This document shows, in pieces, positions 34,305 through 43,364 of a stretch of 64,000 bases of DNA (its first letter is position 1; the number at the start of each line of letters is the position of its first letter). The stretch spans positions 1,364,001 through 1,428,000 of the forward strand of contig NZ_PCOC01000001.1 of the NCBI RefSeq assembly GCF_002975205.1, in the 5' to 3' direction. Below the pieces are notes generated by a model that did not search any database, was not told the origin of the DNA, and was given only the letters and a program-made list of their open reading frames with translations. Origin of the DNA: Ochrobactrum vermis (lineage in GTDB: Bacteria; Pseudomonadota; Alphaproteobacteria; Rhizobiales; Rhizobiaceae). The translations under genes and the position numbers were made by a program.

Positions 34305-35702
34305 CTATGCTGCGCGCTGTCCGCCATTGCCATTGCCATTACGGCGCTTGCGACGGAACGGGCGTTTCGCTTGTGGAGCTGCTGCTTCGCCGGTTGCATG
34401 AGCGCCCGTACGATGTTCGCCTGACTTCGGCGCTGCACGGCGAGGCTTCTGTGGCATTCCGCCTTTCCGATGCTGGGTCTTCTGTGGCCGTTCGCCCGGA
34501 GCAACGGCCCGAGGAGCCGGTGCCGGTGCAAGCTCCACAGGTGCATCCTTGATTGGAAGCTTGCTGCGCGTCACACGCTCGACCGCTCTCAGCTTGGCTT
34601 CTTCTGCCGCCGGATCGTAGAGCGTGATCGATGCGCCGCTGGCGCCATTGCGGCCGGTGCGGCCAATACGATGCACATAGGTTTCCGGCTCATCCGGCAG
34701 ATCATAGTTCACGACATGGCTGATACCCGGCACGTCGATACCGCGTGCAGCAATGTCGGTTGCGATCAGAATCCGCAGCGATCCGTCACGAAATCCGTTC
34801 AGCGCGCGCTGACGTGCATTCTGCGACTTGTTGCCGTGAATGGCGGCGACTTCATAGCCATCGCGTTCCAGATGGCGGACCACCGCATCGGCACCGTGCT
34901 TCGTGCGAGTGAAGACGATGACCGAACGCATGACCTTGTCACCCAGCAGCGCAGACAGAAGACGGCGCTTCTCCTTGGTAGGCACCGGATGCACAACCTG
35001 CGTGATTTCAGCAGCCGTCGTTCCCTGCGGAGCGACTTCCACGCGTACCGGATCACGCAGCAGGCTTCCGGCCAGCGAGGCGATTTCCTTCGGCATGGTG
35101 GCCGAAAACAATGCGGTCTGGCGCTCGGCGTGGGTCGCCTTCGCAATGCGCTTCACATCGTTGATGAAGCCCATGTCCAGCATACGGTCCGCTTCGTCGA
35201 GAACGAGCCAGCGCGTCTGCGAAAGGTCGACCAGACCGTCACGCATCAGATCGGTCAGACGACCGGGCGTGGCAATCAGAACGTCGATGCCCGGCGCTAT
35301 ACGCTTGATCTGTGACAGCTTGGAAACACCGCCCAGAACAAGCGCGGTCGAAATATGCGCCTGTTTGGAAACATTGCGGATGGTCTGTTCAATCTGCACC
35401 GCGAGTTCACGCGTCGGCGCCAGAATGAGCGCACGCGCAGTCTTCGGGCGGCGCTTGTCGCCGAGCCCCATGATCTTCTGCAGGATCGGCAGGCTGAAAG
35501 CTGCCGTCTTGCCGGAGCCGGTCTGGGCAATACCCAGAATATCACGGCCTTCAAGCTGATGCGGGATCGCCTGCAACTGGATCGGCTTCGGCTCGGTCAT
35601 GCCAGCGGCTTCGACGCCCTTGAGCAAAACGCCGGTAACGCCAAGAGCGGCAAAGCCGCCCGTAATTTCTTTTGTCAATTCAATCTCTTTCGGCGGCACC
35701 AT
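34305..35702 (-). CDS. DEAD-box ATP-dependent RNA helicase
   Basis: A 465-residue RhlE-type helicase. Motifs in order: AQTGSGKT (Walker A), APTRELAVQ, TPGRLTDL, DEAD in LVLDEADRML, SAT in LFSATMP, VIVFTRTKHGAD, ATDIAARGIDVPG and HRIGRTGRNG. A basic, Pro/Ala/Arg-rich tail of about 80 residues (about 385-465) ends the protein and probably binds RNA. The frame begins at a TTG (35723); the ATG at 35702 is taken. The enzyme remodels RNA in ribosome assembly or decay, often in the cold. Confidence 0.92.
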   Translation of the reverse strand: MVPPKEIELTKEITGGFAALGVTGVLLKGVEAAGMTEPKPIQLQAIPHQLEGRDILGIAQTGSGKTAAFSLPILQKIMGLGDKRRPKTARALILAPTRELAVQIEQTIRNVSKQAHISTALVLGGVSKLSQIKRIAPGIDVLIATPGRLTDLMRDGLVDLSQTRWLVLDEADRMLDMGFINDVKRIAKATHAERQTALFSATMPKEIASLAGSLLRDPVRVEVAPQGTTAAEITQVVHPVPTKEKRRLLSALLGDKVMRSVIVFTRTKHGADAVVRHLERDGYEVAAIHGNKSQNARQRALNGFRDGSLRILIATDIAARGIDVPGISHVVNYDLPDEPETYVHRIGRTGRNGASGASITLYDPAAEEAKLRAVERVTRSKLPIKDAPVELAPAPAPRAVAPGERPQKTQHRKGGMPQKPRRAAPKSGEHRTGAHATGEAAAPQAKRPFRRKRRNGNGNGGQRAA

Positions 35703-35987
35703 GATGTCATGGTCCGCATCCAAATGCCGGTCAAGCGCAACTTGCCGAACTCTATCTGTTCAATGATAACGACGGGACGCCGAAGCTTGTAAACTCCTGG
35801 CGACTTGCGCTGCCGTGCCCGAACATTTTCTCGGGTCTCCCCGCTTCCAGACCATTCCGGAAGACAGAGGCGAGACGCAACAAGTCCAAATGCCGGGAAA
35901 GCCGACGAACACGTCGGCCCATGCGCCTGATGCGGCATATGGGCTATTTGGGGCGAAAAAGCAACCTATTTCGCTTGAACCACGAAA

Positions 35988-37244
35988 TCAGATGATGAAA
36001 TCGGCGAGCACCTGATTGTCCGTAATATCCTGATAGGCCCAGCCGGCTTCTGCAAATTTCTTTTCCAGAAGCTTGAAGTTCGCAGCATTCTTCGTTTCGA
36101 TGCCAATCAGCACGGAACCGAAATTGCGTGCTGATTTCTTGAGATATTCGAAACGCGCAATATCATCTTCGGGTCCCAACAGATCGAGGAACGCACGAAG
36201 CGCACCCGGCCTCTGCGGAAAGCGGAAGATGAAATATTTCTTCAAGCCTTCGAAGCGCAGTGCACGTTCACGCACATCCGGCAACCGTTCGAAATCGAAA
36301 TTGCCGCCCGAAACAACAATGACGACGCGCTTGCCCTTAATATCGCTCTTCTTGAAATCCTTCAGCGCATCGATGCCGAGTGCGCCAGCCGGTTCAAGCA
36401 CAACACCTTCGATATTCAGCATCTCGATAATCGTTGCACAAAGCCGGTTTTCTGGAACCGCTATGACAGTTTTCGGATCAAACCCTTTGAGAAGTTTGAA
36501 GTTTTCCTTCCCGATCTCGGCAACAGCCGCGCCATCGACAAAAGTGTCGACATGCGAGAGCTTGATGCGCTTGCCTGCCTCAAGACTTCCCTTCAGGCTC
36601 GCCGCCCCCTGCGGTTCGATAAAGCGGAAACTCGTCTTCCAGCCCAGATCGGAAACATATTGCGTAACGCCGCCAGACAGTCCGCCGCCACCGACGGGCA
36701 ACAGAATGAAATCAGGTTGCTTTCCTTCCGGCAATTGCCGCTCGATCTCAAGCGCTACCGTTGCCTGCCCCTCGACGATGCGGGGATGATCGAAGGGCGG
36801 TACCATCACGCCCTTATTGCTTGCGGCAAACTCCTGCGAAGCAGCATAGCAAACATCGAATATGTCGCCGACAAGCTTGATTTCGATGAACTCAGCGCCA
36901 AAAGCGCGTGTCTTGTCGATTTTCTGCTGCGGTGTCGTAACAGGCATGAAAACCACGCCCTTGCGGCCAAAATGACGGCAGACAAATGCAAATCCCTGCG
37001 CGTGATTGCCTGCAGAAGCGCAAACGAACACCACATTCTTGTCAGTCGTTTCGACCGCTTTTGAAATGAAATTGAAGGCGCCGCGAATCTTGTAGGACCG
37101 GACCGGAGTGAGATCCTCCCGCTTGAGCCAAATCTCCGCACCGTACTTCCGCGACAGGTAGTCGTTGAGCTGCAGCGACGTTTCGGGAAACAGCGCGCGC
37201 ATCGCCTTTTCGGCCTGGGATACGGATTTGACAAAGACGGTCAT
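35988..37244 (-). CDS. ilvA: Threonine ammonia-lyase (threonine dehydratase)
   Basis: A 418-residue PLP enzyme that turns threonine into 2-oxobutanoate, the first step to isoleucine. The PLP lysine is K52 in VRSYKIRGAFNF, with CASAGNHAQGFAF and the VGGGGLSGG loop following. A C-terminal ACT-like domain (about 335-418, KKYFIFRFPQRPGALRAFLD then GSVLIGIE) suggests regulation by isoleucine or valine. The ATG at 37244 is taken because the 41 codons upstream are not family-like. It faces the tRNA-Leu gene across about 200 bases. Confidence 0.93.
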   Translation of the reverse strand: MTVFVKSVSQAEKAMRALFPETSLQLNDYLSRKYGAEIWLKREDLTPVRSYKIRGAFNFISKAVETTDKNVVFVCASAGNHAQGFAFVCRHFGRKGVVFMPVTTPQQKIDKTRAFGAEFIEIKLVGDIFDVCYAASQEFAASNKGVMVPPFDHPRIVEGQATVALEIERQLPEGKQPDFILLPVGGGGLSGGVTQYVSDLGWKTSFRFIEPQGAASLKGSLEAGKRIKLSHVDTFVDGAAVAEIGKENFKLLKGFDPKTVIAVPENRLCATIIEMLNIEGVVLEPAGALGIDALKDFKKSDIKGKRVVIVVSGGNFDFERLPDVRERALRFEGLKKYFIFRFPQRPGALRAFLDLLGPEDDIARFEYLKKSARNFGSVLIGIETKNAANFKLLEKKFAEAGWAYQDITDNQVLADFII

Positions 37245-37443
37245 TATTCGACTTTCTGCATTTCCTGCTGGATTTCGCCCATCGCTACATGGGTTTGACA
37301 ATGCAGACAAGGTTGAAGCTCGCCAGACAGGCAAATCAACGATTTGGAGTAAGCATATATTCGGCAATGCTAACTGTTGATGTTAACAGGCTTTGTGGCT
37401 TGAATTGATGATACAAATCATGACATAGACAATGGCAATCGCT

Positions 37444-37529
37444 GCGGTCGTGGCGAAATTGGTATACGCAACGGACTTAAAATCCGTCGTCTTTTAGACT
37501 TGCGGGTTCAAGTCCCGCCGACCGCACCA
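37444..37529 (+). tRNA. tRNA-Leu (UAA anticodon)
   Basis: An 86-base cloverleaf with CCA encoded. Acceptor GCGGTCG pairs with CGACCGC. The anticodon stem ACGGA / TCCGT holds loop CTTAAAA, anticodon TAA. A long variable arm (CGTCTTTTAGACTT) marks a class II tRNA, and GCGGG TTCAAGT CCCGC is the T arm. It reads UUA and UUG codons as leucine. Confidence 0.96.
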
Positions 37530-37642
37530 CTTTCTCTTTTTGTCCTTTGTTTTTCCGTTATCCGTAACCGGTAGCCTCGCCTTGGCGGCTTGCTGCCCTA
37601 TCCTCCTGTGCTCCCCTAATTGAAACAGATGCAGACGGAACA

Positions 37643-38509
37643 ATGGAAGAGCAAGCCACACAGCTGATCGCAAATACAAACGCATTCGTCCTCCAGATCT
37701 ACGACCTTCTCATACGGTATTCAGTCTCCACTATCGGAGCGCTGATTATCCTTTGTGTGGGCTGGATATTGGCCGGGCTCCTTCAGAAATGGACCACACA
37801 GTCACTTTCGAAAATTCGCGGTTTCGACCAGACGCTGGTCGGGTTCTTCGGCGCAGTTGTCCGATACGGCGTACTCATCATCATTCTGGTCATGGTTCTC
37901 GGACAATTTGGTATCCAGACCGCGTCCATTCTCGCAGCCCTCGGCGCAATCGGTCTCGCAATCGGCCTTGCGCTTCAGGGCACGCTGCAAAACATCGCAG
38001 CAGGCATTATGCTTCTGGTCCTTCGACCATTTCGCGTTGGTGAATACATCAGTGCAGGCACCGTTGTCGGCACAGTACAAGACGTTGGCTTGTTCGCGAC
38101 GGAGCTTAAGACCGGCGACGGCCTTTTCGTGCTGGCCCCAAACTCCTCGCTCTGGAATACGCCTGTGACCAACTACAGCCGCATGAAAACCCGCATGCAC
38201 GATTTCAAGGTCGGGATCGGCTATGAAGACGATATCGATCAGGCATTCACGATCATGAAGAAAGTCATTGAAGATCAGGAAGGGGTACTTTCAACACCCG
38301 CACCAGCCTATTTCGTATCGCAACTGGGCGATAATGCTGTTGTTCTCAGTGCCAACTACTGGATAAACAGCGCAAATTACGCGCAGGTATCACGCCATAC
38401 GATCAAAGCGGTGAAGATCGAATTCGACAAAGCGAAGATCAATATCCCCTATCCGCAAATGACCTATCACGTTGTAGAAAAAGATAATAAAATAGAAAGC
38501 ACTAAGTAA
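37643..38509 (+). CDS. mscS: Small-conductance mechanosensitive channel MscS
   Basis: A 288-residue channel near the length of E. coli MscS. Three membrane helices are seen at about 25-50, 68-90 and 95-128. The third is the Gly/Ala-rich pore helix (ALGAIGLAIGLALQGTLQNIAAGIM), followed by the cytoplasmic beta domain (FRVGEYISAGTVVGTVQDVGLFATELKTGDG in outline) and the C-terminal alpha/beta domain. It opens under membrane tension to release solutes in hypo-osmotic shock. A bidirectional terminator separates it from wrbA. Confidence 0.93.
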   Translation: MEEQATQLIANTNAFVLQIYDLLIRYSVSTIGALIILCVGWILAGLLQKWTTQSLSKIRGFDQTLVGFFGAVVRYGVLIIILVMVLGQFGIQTASILAALGAIGLAIGLALQGTLQNIAAGIMLLVLRPFRVGEYISAGTVVGTVQDVGLFATELKTGDGLFVLAPNSSLWNTPVTNYSRMKTRMHDFKVGIGYEDDIDQAFTIMKKVIEDQEGVLSTPAPAYFVSQLGDNAVVLSANYWINSANYAQVSRHTIKAVKIEFDKAKINIPYPQMTYHVVEKDNKIESTK

Positions 38510-38529
38510 GCTTCCTAACTGATTACATA

Positions 38530-38558
38530 AAAAGCCGCAGGTTCAATCTGCGGCTTTT
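38530..38558. terminator. Bidirectional terminator between mscS and wrbA
   Basis: AAAAGCCGCAG (38530-38540) pairs with CTGCGGCTTTT (38548-38558) over a 7-nt loop. A and T runs flank both sides, so it serves both converging genes. Confidence 0.88.
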
Positions 38559-38575
38559 CCATGCCTCGTATGCGC

Positions 38576-39175
38576 TTAGCCATGCAACTTGGCGGTAATT
38601 TCCGCGACGCGTTTGCCCTGGAAGCGGGCACCGTCCAGTTCCTGTTCCGACGGCTGGCGTGAACCGTCACCATCTGCAGTGGTAGTCATGCCATATGGGG
38701 CACCACCACGCACCACGTCATTGCCCATCTGCCCCTGATAGGCGTAGGAAAGCGGAACGATAATCATGCCATGATGCTGCATCTGCCATTGTGTGGAAAT
38801 CAGCGCCAGTTCCGCGCCACCATGCTGTGTGGCTGTAGAAACTATCGCCGATCCTACCTTGTTAATGAGAGCGCCCTTCGCCCAAAGCCCGCCAGTCTGG
38901 TCGAGGAAATTCTTCATCTGGGCCGCCATCATGCCGTAGCGGGTAGCCGTACCAATGATGACGGCGTCGTAATCCGCAAGCTCGCCCGGCGTTGCAATGG
39001 GCGCGTCCTGGTCAATCTTATAGTGCGAAGCCTTCGCGACATCGGGGGGAACCAGTTCCGGAACCCGTTTGACGGTGACATCCGCGCCGCCTTCCCGCGC
39101 CCCTTCAGCAGCAGCCTTGGCCATTTTTTCCATGTGACCATAGGCCGAATAATACAGCACCAGCACTTTAACCAT
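38576..39175 (-). CDS. wrbA: NAD(P)H:quinone oxidoreductase WrbA
   Basis: A 199-residue flavodoxin-like quinone reductase. The FMN phosphate loop is [14 protein letters not shown] near 8-21. Other hallmarks are [29 protein letters not shown] in the middle and TQHGGAE, with AYQGQM later. It reduces quinones by two electrons and guards against semiquinone redox cycling. GGAGACGTCAC precedes the ATG. It stands alone, divergent from the CinA-like gene. Confidence 0.94.
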   Translation of the reverse strand: MVKVLVLYYSAYGHMEKMAKAAAEGAREGGADVTVKRVPELVPPDVAKASHYKIDQDAPIATPGELADYDAVIIGTATRYGMMAAQMKNFLDQTGGLWAKGALINKVGSAIVSTATQHGGAELALISTQWQMQHHGMIIVPLSYAYQGQMGNDVVRGGAPYGMTTTADGDGSRQPSEQELDGARFQGKRVAEITAKLHG

Positions 39176-39346
39176 GTGACGTCTCCATATCCCGATTTGC
39201 GAGGCCCGGACCTCGACAGGTTCAATTAGGGGAGCGGTCTTCTTTGGAAAGGCGCTACTTCTTGCAAACGAATAAAATGCTCAAATAAAGCAGTTGCAGC
39301 CTTGTCCTGCTGGCGCTTAACTGATGTCAGAAAATGGAGTCTGGAT

Positions 39347-40105
39347 ATGACGAACAATCCGCAGCAAGCCGTCAAGGCCGCCATGCTGGCAATTGGCGAC
39401 GAGCTTCTCTCAGGCCGCACCAAGGACAAGAATATCGGGCATCTTGCCGATGTCCTGACAGCGGCAGGAATCGATCTCAAGGAAGTACGGATTGTTCCAG
39501 ATGAAGAAATCGCCATCGTAGCCGCTCTCAATGCGCTGCGACCGCATTATGATTATGTCTTCACGTCTGGTGGAATTGGCCCTACCCATGACGACATCAC
39601 CGCCGATGCAGTGTCTGCAGCCTTTGGTGTTCCATGCATCTATGATGAGAAGGCCATGAAGCTGCTGGGCGACAATTACGCGAAACGTGGGCTGGAGTTC
39701 ACTGACTCGCGCAAGCGCATGGCGCGCATGCCGGAAGGGTCGGAACACATATCAAACCCGATTTCTGCCGCGCCCGGTTTTCATATCGGCAATGTCTATG
39801 TGATGGCCGGTGTACCGTCTGTATTTCAGGCGATGCTGGACAATGTCCTGCCCACATTGAAGACCGGTCGCAAGCTTCTGTCCAGGTCGGTACTTTGTCC
39901 GTTCGGCGAAGGTGTGATCGGCGCTCCGCTGACGGAAATCCAAAAGGAAAATCCCGATACGATCATCGGTTCCTATCCGAAATTCGAGAATGGTCGTTTC
40001 AGTACCGAACTTGTCGTGCGCGGGAGCGATCCCGAAAAAATCGATACGGCAATCCATGCAATCGAAAAAATGATCTCGTCGCTCGAAACAGAAGGCGCCG
40101 CTTAA
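39347..40105 (+). CDS. Molybdopterin-binding (CinA N-terminal-like) protein
   Basis: A 252-residue protein with a MoCF-type domain over about 8-170: AAMLAIGDELLSGRTKDKN, then FTSGGIGPTHDDITADAV. This is the N-terminal module of CinA without the C-terminal nicotinamide-nucleotide amidase, so a pyrophosphatase-like activity is possible but the competence link is not. The ATG at 39347 has TGGAG seven bases upstream and begins MTNNPQQAVKAAM; the frame runs back to 39302. Confidence 0.87.
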   Translation: MTNNPQQAVKAAMLAIGDELLSGRTKDKNIGHLADVLTAAGIDLKEVRIVPDEEIAIVAALNALRPHYDYVFTSGGIGPTHDDITADAVSAAFGVPCIYDEKAMKLLGDNYAKRGLEFTDSRKRMARMPEGSEHISNPISAAPGFHIGNVYVMAGVPSVFQAMLDNVLPTLKTGRKLLSRSVLCPFGEGVIGAPLTEIQKENPDTIIGSYPKFENGRFSTELVVRGSDPEKIDTAIHAIEKMISSLETEGAA

Positions 40106-40181
40106 TCCTCTGCAACCTTTTGCCCGCGCAACTCGTTGCACTATATGCTAAAATAGAAACACAGCCGGAAGGAGTTCGGTC

Positions 40182-41027
40182 ATGTCCTACAAGACGGTGG
40201 TTGCCTATTCTCGCAGCGAAGCCGAGTTGAAACGGGTTGTGTCTGCCGTTGGGCTTCTAAAGCAGAAAGTGCCCGATATTCACGTCATCGGGCTTTATTC
40301 AATACCGTCACCCATCGTCTATGCCGACCCGAATGGCTTCATCGATCCTGGCATGTTTGAGCTGCATGACAAACAGCATAAGGAACTGTCAGAAAGACTG
40401 AAACGTGTCTTTGAGGAAGAGATGCGTCGTCAGGGCACCAACTACGAATATCGCATCACGCGTTCGGAAACAGGCACAGCCGCAGACGGCGTGCTCACTG
40501 CATGTCTTGGAGCTGAATTGCTGGTCGCCGGACAACCCGATCCGGACGATCCCGCCACCAATGACGAAACTGCCGATACGATCGTTTTCAACTCCAGTTG
40601 TCCCGTTCTGCTGGTTCCCTATGCACCAGTGCTGCCGATGGTTTCGCTCGATCGCATCGTTGTCGCCTTTAACGGCAAGCGGGAAGCGGCCCGTGCTGCT
40701 TTCGACGCCCTGCCTTTGATGAAGCATGCAGACAGAACGGAAATCGTGTGGATCGATCCGCCGGAAATTGAAGGCGAAGATCAAGCTTTGGCAAGCCACG
40801 ATATAGCAGAGGCATTGTCGCGGCATGGTATTAACGTGACTCCCGCCGCAATTGCGTCGAACGGACGCTATGCGCAGGACGCGCTACGGGAGCATATCGT
40901 CGCTGAACGTTCTGATCTTCTCGTGATGGGCGCCTACAGCCATTCCCGACTGCGAGAACTGGTTTTTGGCGGGGTAACGCGTTCCATGCTGAATGAGTTG
41001 CCAATCCTCACACTGTTCTCGCGTTAG
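40182..41027 (+). CDS. Universal stress protein, two-domain
   Basis: A 281-residue tandem UspA protein. The first domain covers about 1-145 and the second about 155-281. The second ends MGAYSHSRLRELVFGGVTRSMLNELP, where G-x9-G-x-T/S is the ATP-binding pattern of nucleotide-binding Usp proteins. The first copy has a weaker motif (SCPVLLVPYAPVLP at its end). The ribosome site GGAAGGAG is strong. No EcfG or Fnr-type box was found upstream, so the signal that induces it is unknown. Confidence 0.9.
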   Translation: MSYKTVVAYSRSEAELKRVVSAVGLLKQKVPDIHVIGLYSIPSPIVYADPNGFIDPGMFELHDKQHKELSERLKRVFEEEMRRQGTNYEYRITRSETGTAADGVLTACLGAELLVAGQPDPDDPATNDETADTIVFNSSCPVLLVPYAPVLPMVSLDRIVVAFNGKREAARAAFDALPLMKHADRTEIVWIDPPEIEGEDQALASHDIAEALSRHGINVTPAAIASNGRYAQDALREHIVAERSDLLVMGAYSHSRLRELVFGGVTRSMLNELPILTLFSR

Positions 41028-41116
41028 AAGGCGCCATTGAAGCCAGTTTGATCCAACAACTGCCATGTGATGACACGACAGGCTTGCAAGAACACCATTT
41101 TTGCGGTTATCAGCAT

Positions 41117-41141
41117 CACCCGGCGCTGACTGTGCCGGGTG
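41117..41141. repeat. Perfect 8-bp hairpin in the uspA-gpt interval
   Basis: CACCCGGC (41117-41124) and GCCGGGTG (41134-41141) with a 9-nt loop, in the 271-bp gap before gpt. Only a short pyrimidine stretch (CCTTTTCC) follows a few bases later, so it is a weak terminator at best or a leader structure for gpt. Confidence 0.4.
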
Positions 41142-41298
41142 GAGAGCCTTTTCCGCCCCCGCTGCCCGTCAAAAATGGGCGCGGATGAAGAAAAGCTGCA
41201 GATCCTGACAGTTACAGCGCTTGGCAGACCGTCATAGCGCATTTTTGGTTTTTACAGGTCCGGAGAACGAATTCCGGATCGTTCCACGGAGCGTTTCG

Positions 41299-41796
41299 AT
41301 GTCCTTGCCAGATAAAGCCTTTCCCGTTTCCTGGGATCAGTTCCACCGCGATGCTCGCGCCCTCGCCTGGCGGATCGCCGGGATGAATCGCGAATGGCAC
41401 GCAATTGTAGCTATCACGCGTGGCGGCCTGGTCCCGGCGGCCATTGTTTGTCGCGAGCTCGGCATTCGCCTCATCGAAACCGTCTGCATTGCTTCCTATC
41501 ATGATTACACGTCGCAGGGTGACATGCAGATCCTCAAAGGCGTGAGCGAAAAGCTTTTGGAAAATGGCGGAGAAGGCGTCATCGTCGTTGACGATCTGAC
41601 CGATACGGGCAAGACCGCAGCCATCGTGCGCGAAATGATGCCGAAGGCACATTTTGCAACTGTCTATGCCAAGCCGAAAGGCCGCCCTCTGATCGATACT
41701 TTCGTAACAGAAGTATCGCAAGACACCTGGATCTACTTCCCTTGGGATATGGGTTTCACCTACCAGGAGCCGATTGCCGGCGGAAAGCGTGGCTGA
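41299..41796 (+). CDS. gpt: Xanthine (guanine) phosphoribosyltransferase
   Basis: A 165-residue purine salvage enzyme, normal Gpt length. It joins xanthine, guanine or hypoxanthine to PRPP. The PRPP-binding motif is [13 protein letters not shown] near 95-107, and the N-terminal [16 protein letters not shown] covers the pyrophosphate loop. The ATG at 41299 gives [22 protein letters not shown], the usual start; the frame from 41221 adds 26 residues. The terminator at 41903-41943 follows. Confidence 0.93.
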   Translation: MSLPDKAFPVSWDQFHRDARALAWRIAGMNREWHAIVAITRGGLVPAAIVCRELGIRLIETVCIASYHDYTSQGDMQILKGVSEKLLENGGEGVIVVDDLTDTGKTAAIVREMMPKAHFATVYAKPKGRPLIDTFVTEVSQDTWIYFPWDMGFTYQEPIAGGKRG

Positions 41797-41902
41797 AGCC
41801 AAACCTGACGGAATTGAAGCGACGAATGCATTAGGATGCGCCTGCGATAAAACTGGCAGCTTTAATCCGTCAGATCAAAACGCTGAGAAACGAAAACAAA
41901 TG

Positions 41903-41943
41903 AATGCGATTGCGGTGACATTTCTGCCGCAATCGCATTTTAT
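41903..41943 (+). terminator. Strong terminator after gpt
   Basis: AATGCGATTGCGG (41903-41915) and CCGCAATCGCATT (41927-41939) make a perfect 13-bp stem with an 11-nt loop, then TTATTG. It is about 105 bases after the gpt stop. The small frame that spans it (41774-41962) is therefore unlikely to be a gene. Confidence 0.8.
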
Positions 41944-42133
41944 TGAAAGTGCAACGAAATAACGCCGATCAAGGGCGGATCGCCTTTCCAAAGCTGCCAT
42001 CCCATCCCGAAATTTTAGTAATACCTTTAAAATAAAAGCTTTTTTCCGATATTTTCAAAGGTCTGTTGCCCAACTAATCAGTTGTTATTTCGGCGAATCG
42101 GATCATGTTATAAAGAAAAAAGGGGATTTCGCG

Positions 42134-42622
42134 GTGAAGGCGCAGGCAAAACAACCGATTGCAACCGAAAAGCGTATTCTGACGCCTTCCGGTCGTTTGC
42201 AGCAGGTTGCGGCACTTGTTTATCGTCGCGATATGGGTGCCCTCAAGGTTCTCGTTATCACAAGCCGCGGCACGGGCCGCTGGATCATTCCCAAGGGCTG
42301 GCCACAAGTTGGGCGCACGCTGGCGGAAACAGCACTTCGCGAAGCATATGAAGAGGCTGGCATCCGCGGTGAAGTCTCCCCAACGCCTATCGGCAGTTTC
42401 TGTTACTGCAAGACAGATCTTCCGCCTGAACGCATAAACCAGTTCACGGCAGCCGTATTCGCCGTGCAGTTCAACGGCCAGGAAAAAGACTGGCCTGAGC
42501 GCGATCAGCGCATTTGCGAATGGGTATCGCCGCAGGAAGCGGCAGATCGCGTCGAAGAGACTGAGCTGAAGCAGATATTGAACCAGTTTGGTGATTCGGG
42601 AATCGCTGCGGCTGCAGAGTAA
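42134..42622 (+). CDS. NUDIX hydrolase with a modified Nudix box
   Basis: A 162-residue hydrolase starting at a GTG (42134). The Nudix box spans about 55-77: G55, then RE at 69-70, EE at 73-74 and G76 (KGWPQVGRTLAETALREAY, EEAGI). The first conserved Glu is replaced by Arg61, while the REuxEE metal-binding core is complete. The same GWPxxG form occurs in diphosphoinositol-polyphosphate-phosphohydrolase-like Nudix proteins, as I recall. It would cleave a nucleoside diphosphate linked to another group; the substrate is unknown. The large gap after it leads to nrdJ. Confidence 0.87.
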   Translation: MKAQAKQPIATEKRILTPSGRLQQVAALVYRRDMGALKVLVITSRGTGRWIIPKGWPQVGRTLAETALREAYEEAGIRGEVSPTPIGSFCYCKTDLPPERINQFTAAVFAVQFNGQEKDWPERDQRICEWVSPQEAADRVEETELKQILNQFGDSGIAAAAE

Positions 42623-43364
42623 GCAGTTCGCAGGCCGTCCGTAACGTGACATGCCCCGGATTATGATCCCTTTGCAGCGATTTCCTCTTTCCATAGTGCA
42701 TATGGCCGGAATTATTTCGTAAATCGCTAATGAATGCCGCCGCGCTATCTCCCAAAATCATATAGTCGGCTTGCTTCACAAAAGTGTCGCTTCTCCCCGT
42801 TATCCACATTTGCCCCAAGCGGTTACGCACAATATCTAGATGCTGGAGCGCTGCAGCAAACCATTGCTTGACGCTCGCAGCCGAGTCGTTTTTTATAAGG
42901 CTATCGTTGCGTAAGTAGCGTAATCGGATGTTGTAATCTGCCGGTCTTTTTTTTCGGTCAAGTTGAGTATCGAACGGGCGTTGCGCTTTAAAAGCGCGGT
43001 TTTCGCTCGGTATTTTTTGCGCCCTGGATCTGGGGGTGCACGCCACTGGAGAAGCAGGTGCGACATCGAGCAAAAACAGCGTTAACACTAGATTTAGTAT
43101 TTGCGCTCATGATCTGTACAAGATAAGGTATTTCTCGTTCTGCTGATTTTTGACTGCGACAGTGCCAGCAAGGTTGCAATTGAGCTCCCCTGAGGCGTTT
43201 TTTCGTGGGCTTTAGATGAGGTGGAAGCGGATTTCCGGGAGTTTTCTCCCCAACAGCACGCTCCTCCCCCTAGAAGAGCTGTTTTGACAGAGACGCGATA
43301 CAAACAGACCGTGACTGAAAACCGTCACTAGAGCTACTATATATAGAACGTTTGGATGGGACAG
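42623..43364. other. Long leader region of the ribonucleotide reductase gene, no supported gene
   Basis: About 740 bases without a convincing gene. A minus-strand frame (42471-43088) overlaps the NUDIX gene and uses rare codons. Structures seen: a near-palindrome GCGCTTT-A-AAAGCGC at 42984-42998, a possible NrdR box at 43085-43100, GTGAC...GTCAC near 43311-43328, and CTATATATAG at 43337-43346 close to the start. I looked for a cobalamin riboswitch (B12 box) and found none. Confidence 0.5.
43085..43100. promoter_or_regulatory. Candidate NrdR box
   Basis: ACACTAGATTTAGTAT agrees at 13 of 16 positions with the NrdR consensus acaCwAtATaTwGTgt as I recall it. A weaker match (11 of 16) is at 43334-43349, just before the start codon. 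NrdR normally binds two boxes about 31 bp apart; these are 249 bp apart, so the call is tentative. Confidence 0.3.

Noticed and set aside
41774..41962. Small ORF after gpt
   Set aside because: It spans the strong terminator at 41903-41943 and has no protein features.
42471..43088. Minus-strand ORF of 205 codons between the NUDIX and nrdJ genes
   Set aside because: Overlaps 150 bp of the NUDIX gene, has no recognisable domain, uses many rare codons and no ribosome site is evident.
43284..43289. TTGACA as a -35 box for nrdJ
   Set aside because: No -10 box at 16-18 bp; the TATATA at 43339 is too far away.
42623..43364. Cobalamin riboswitch upstream of nrdJ
   Set aside because: No B12 box or conserved core could be found by eye; a covariance scan would settle it.
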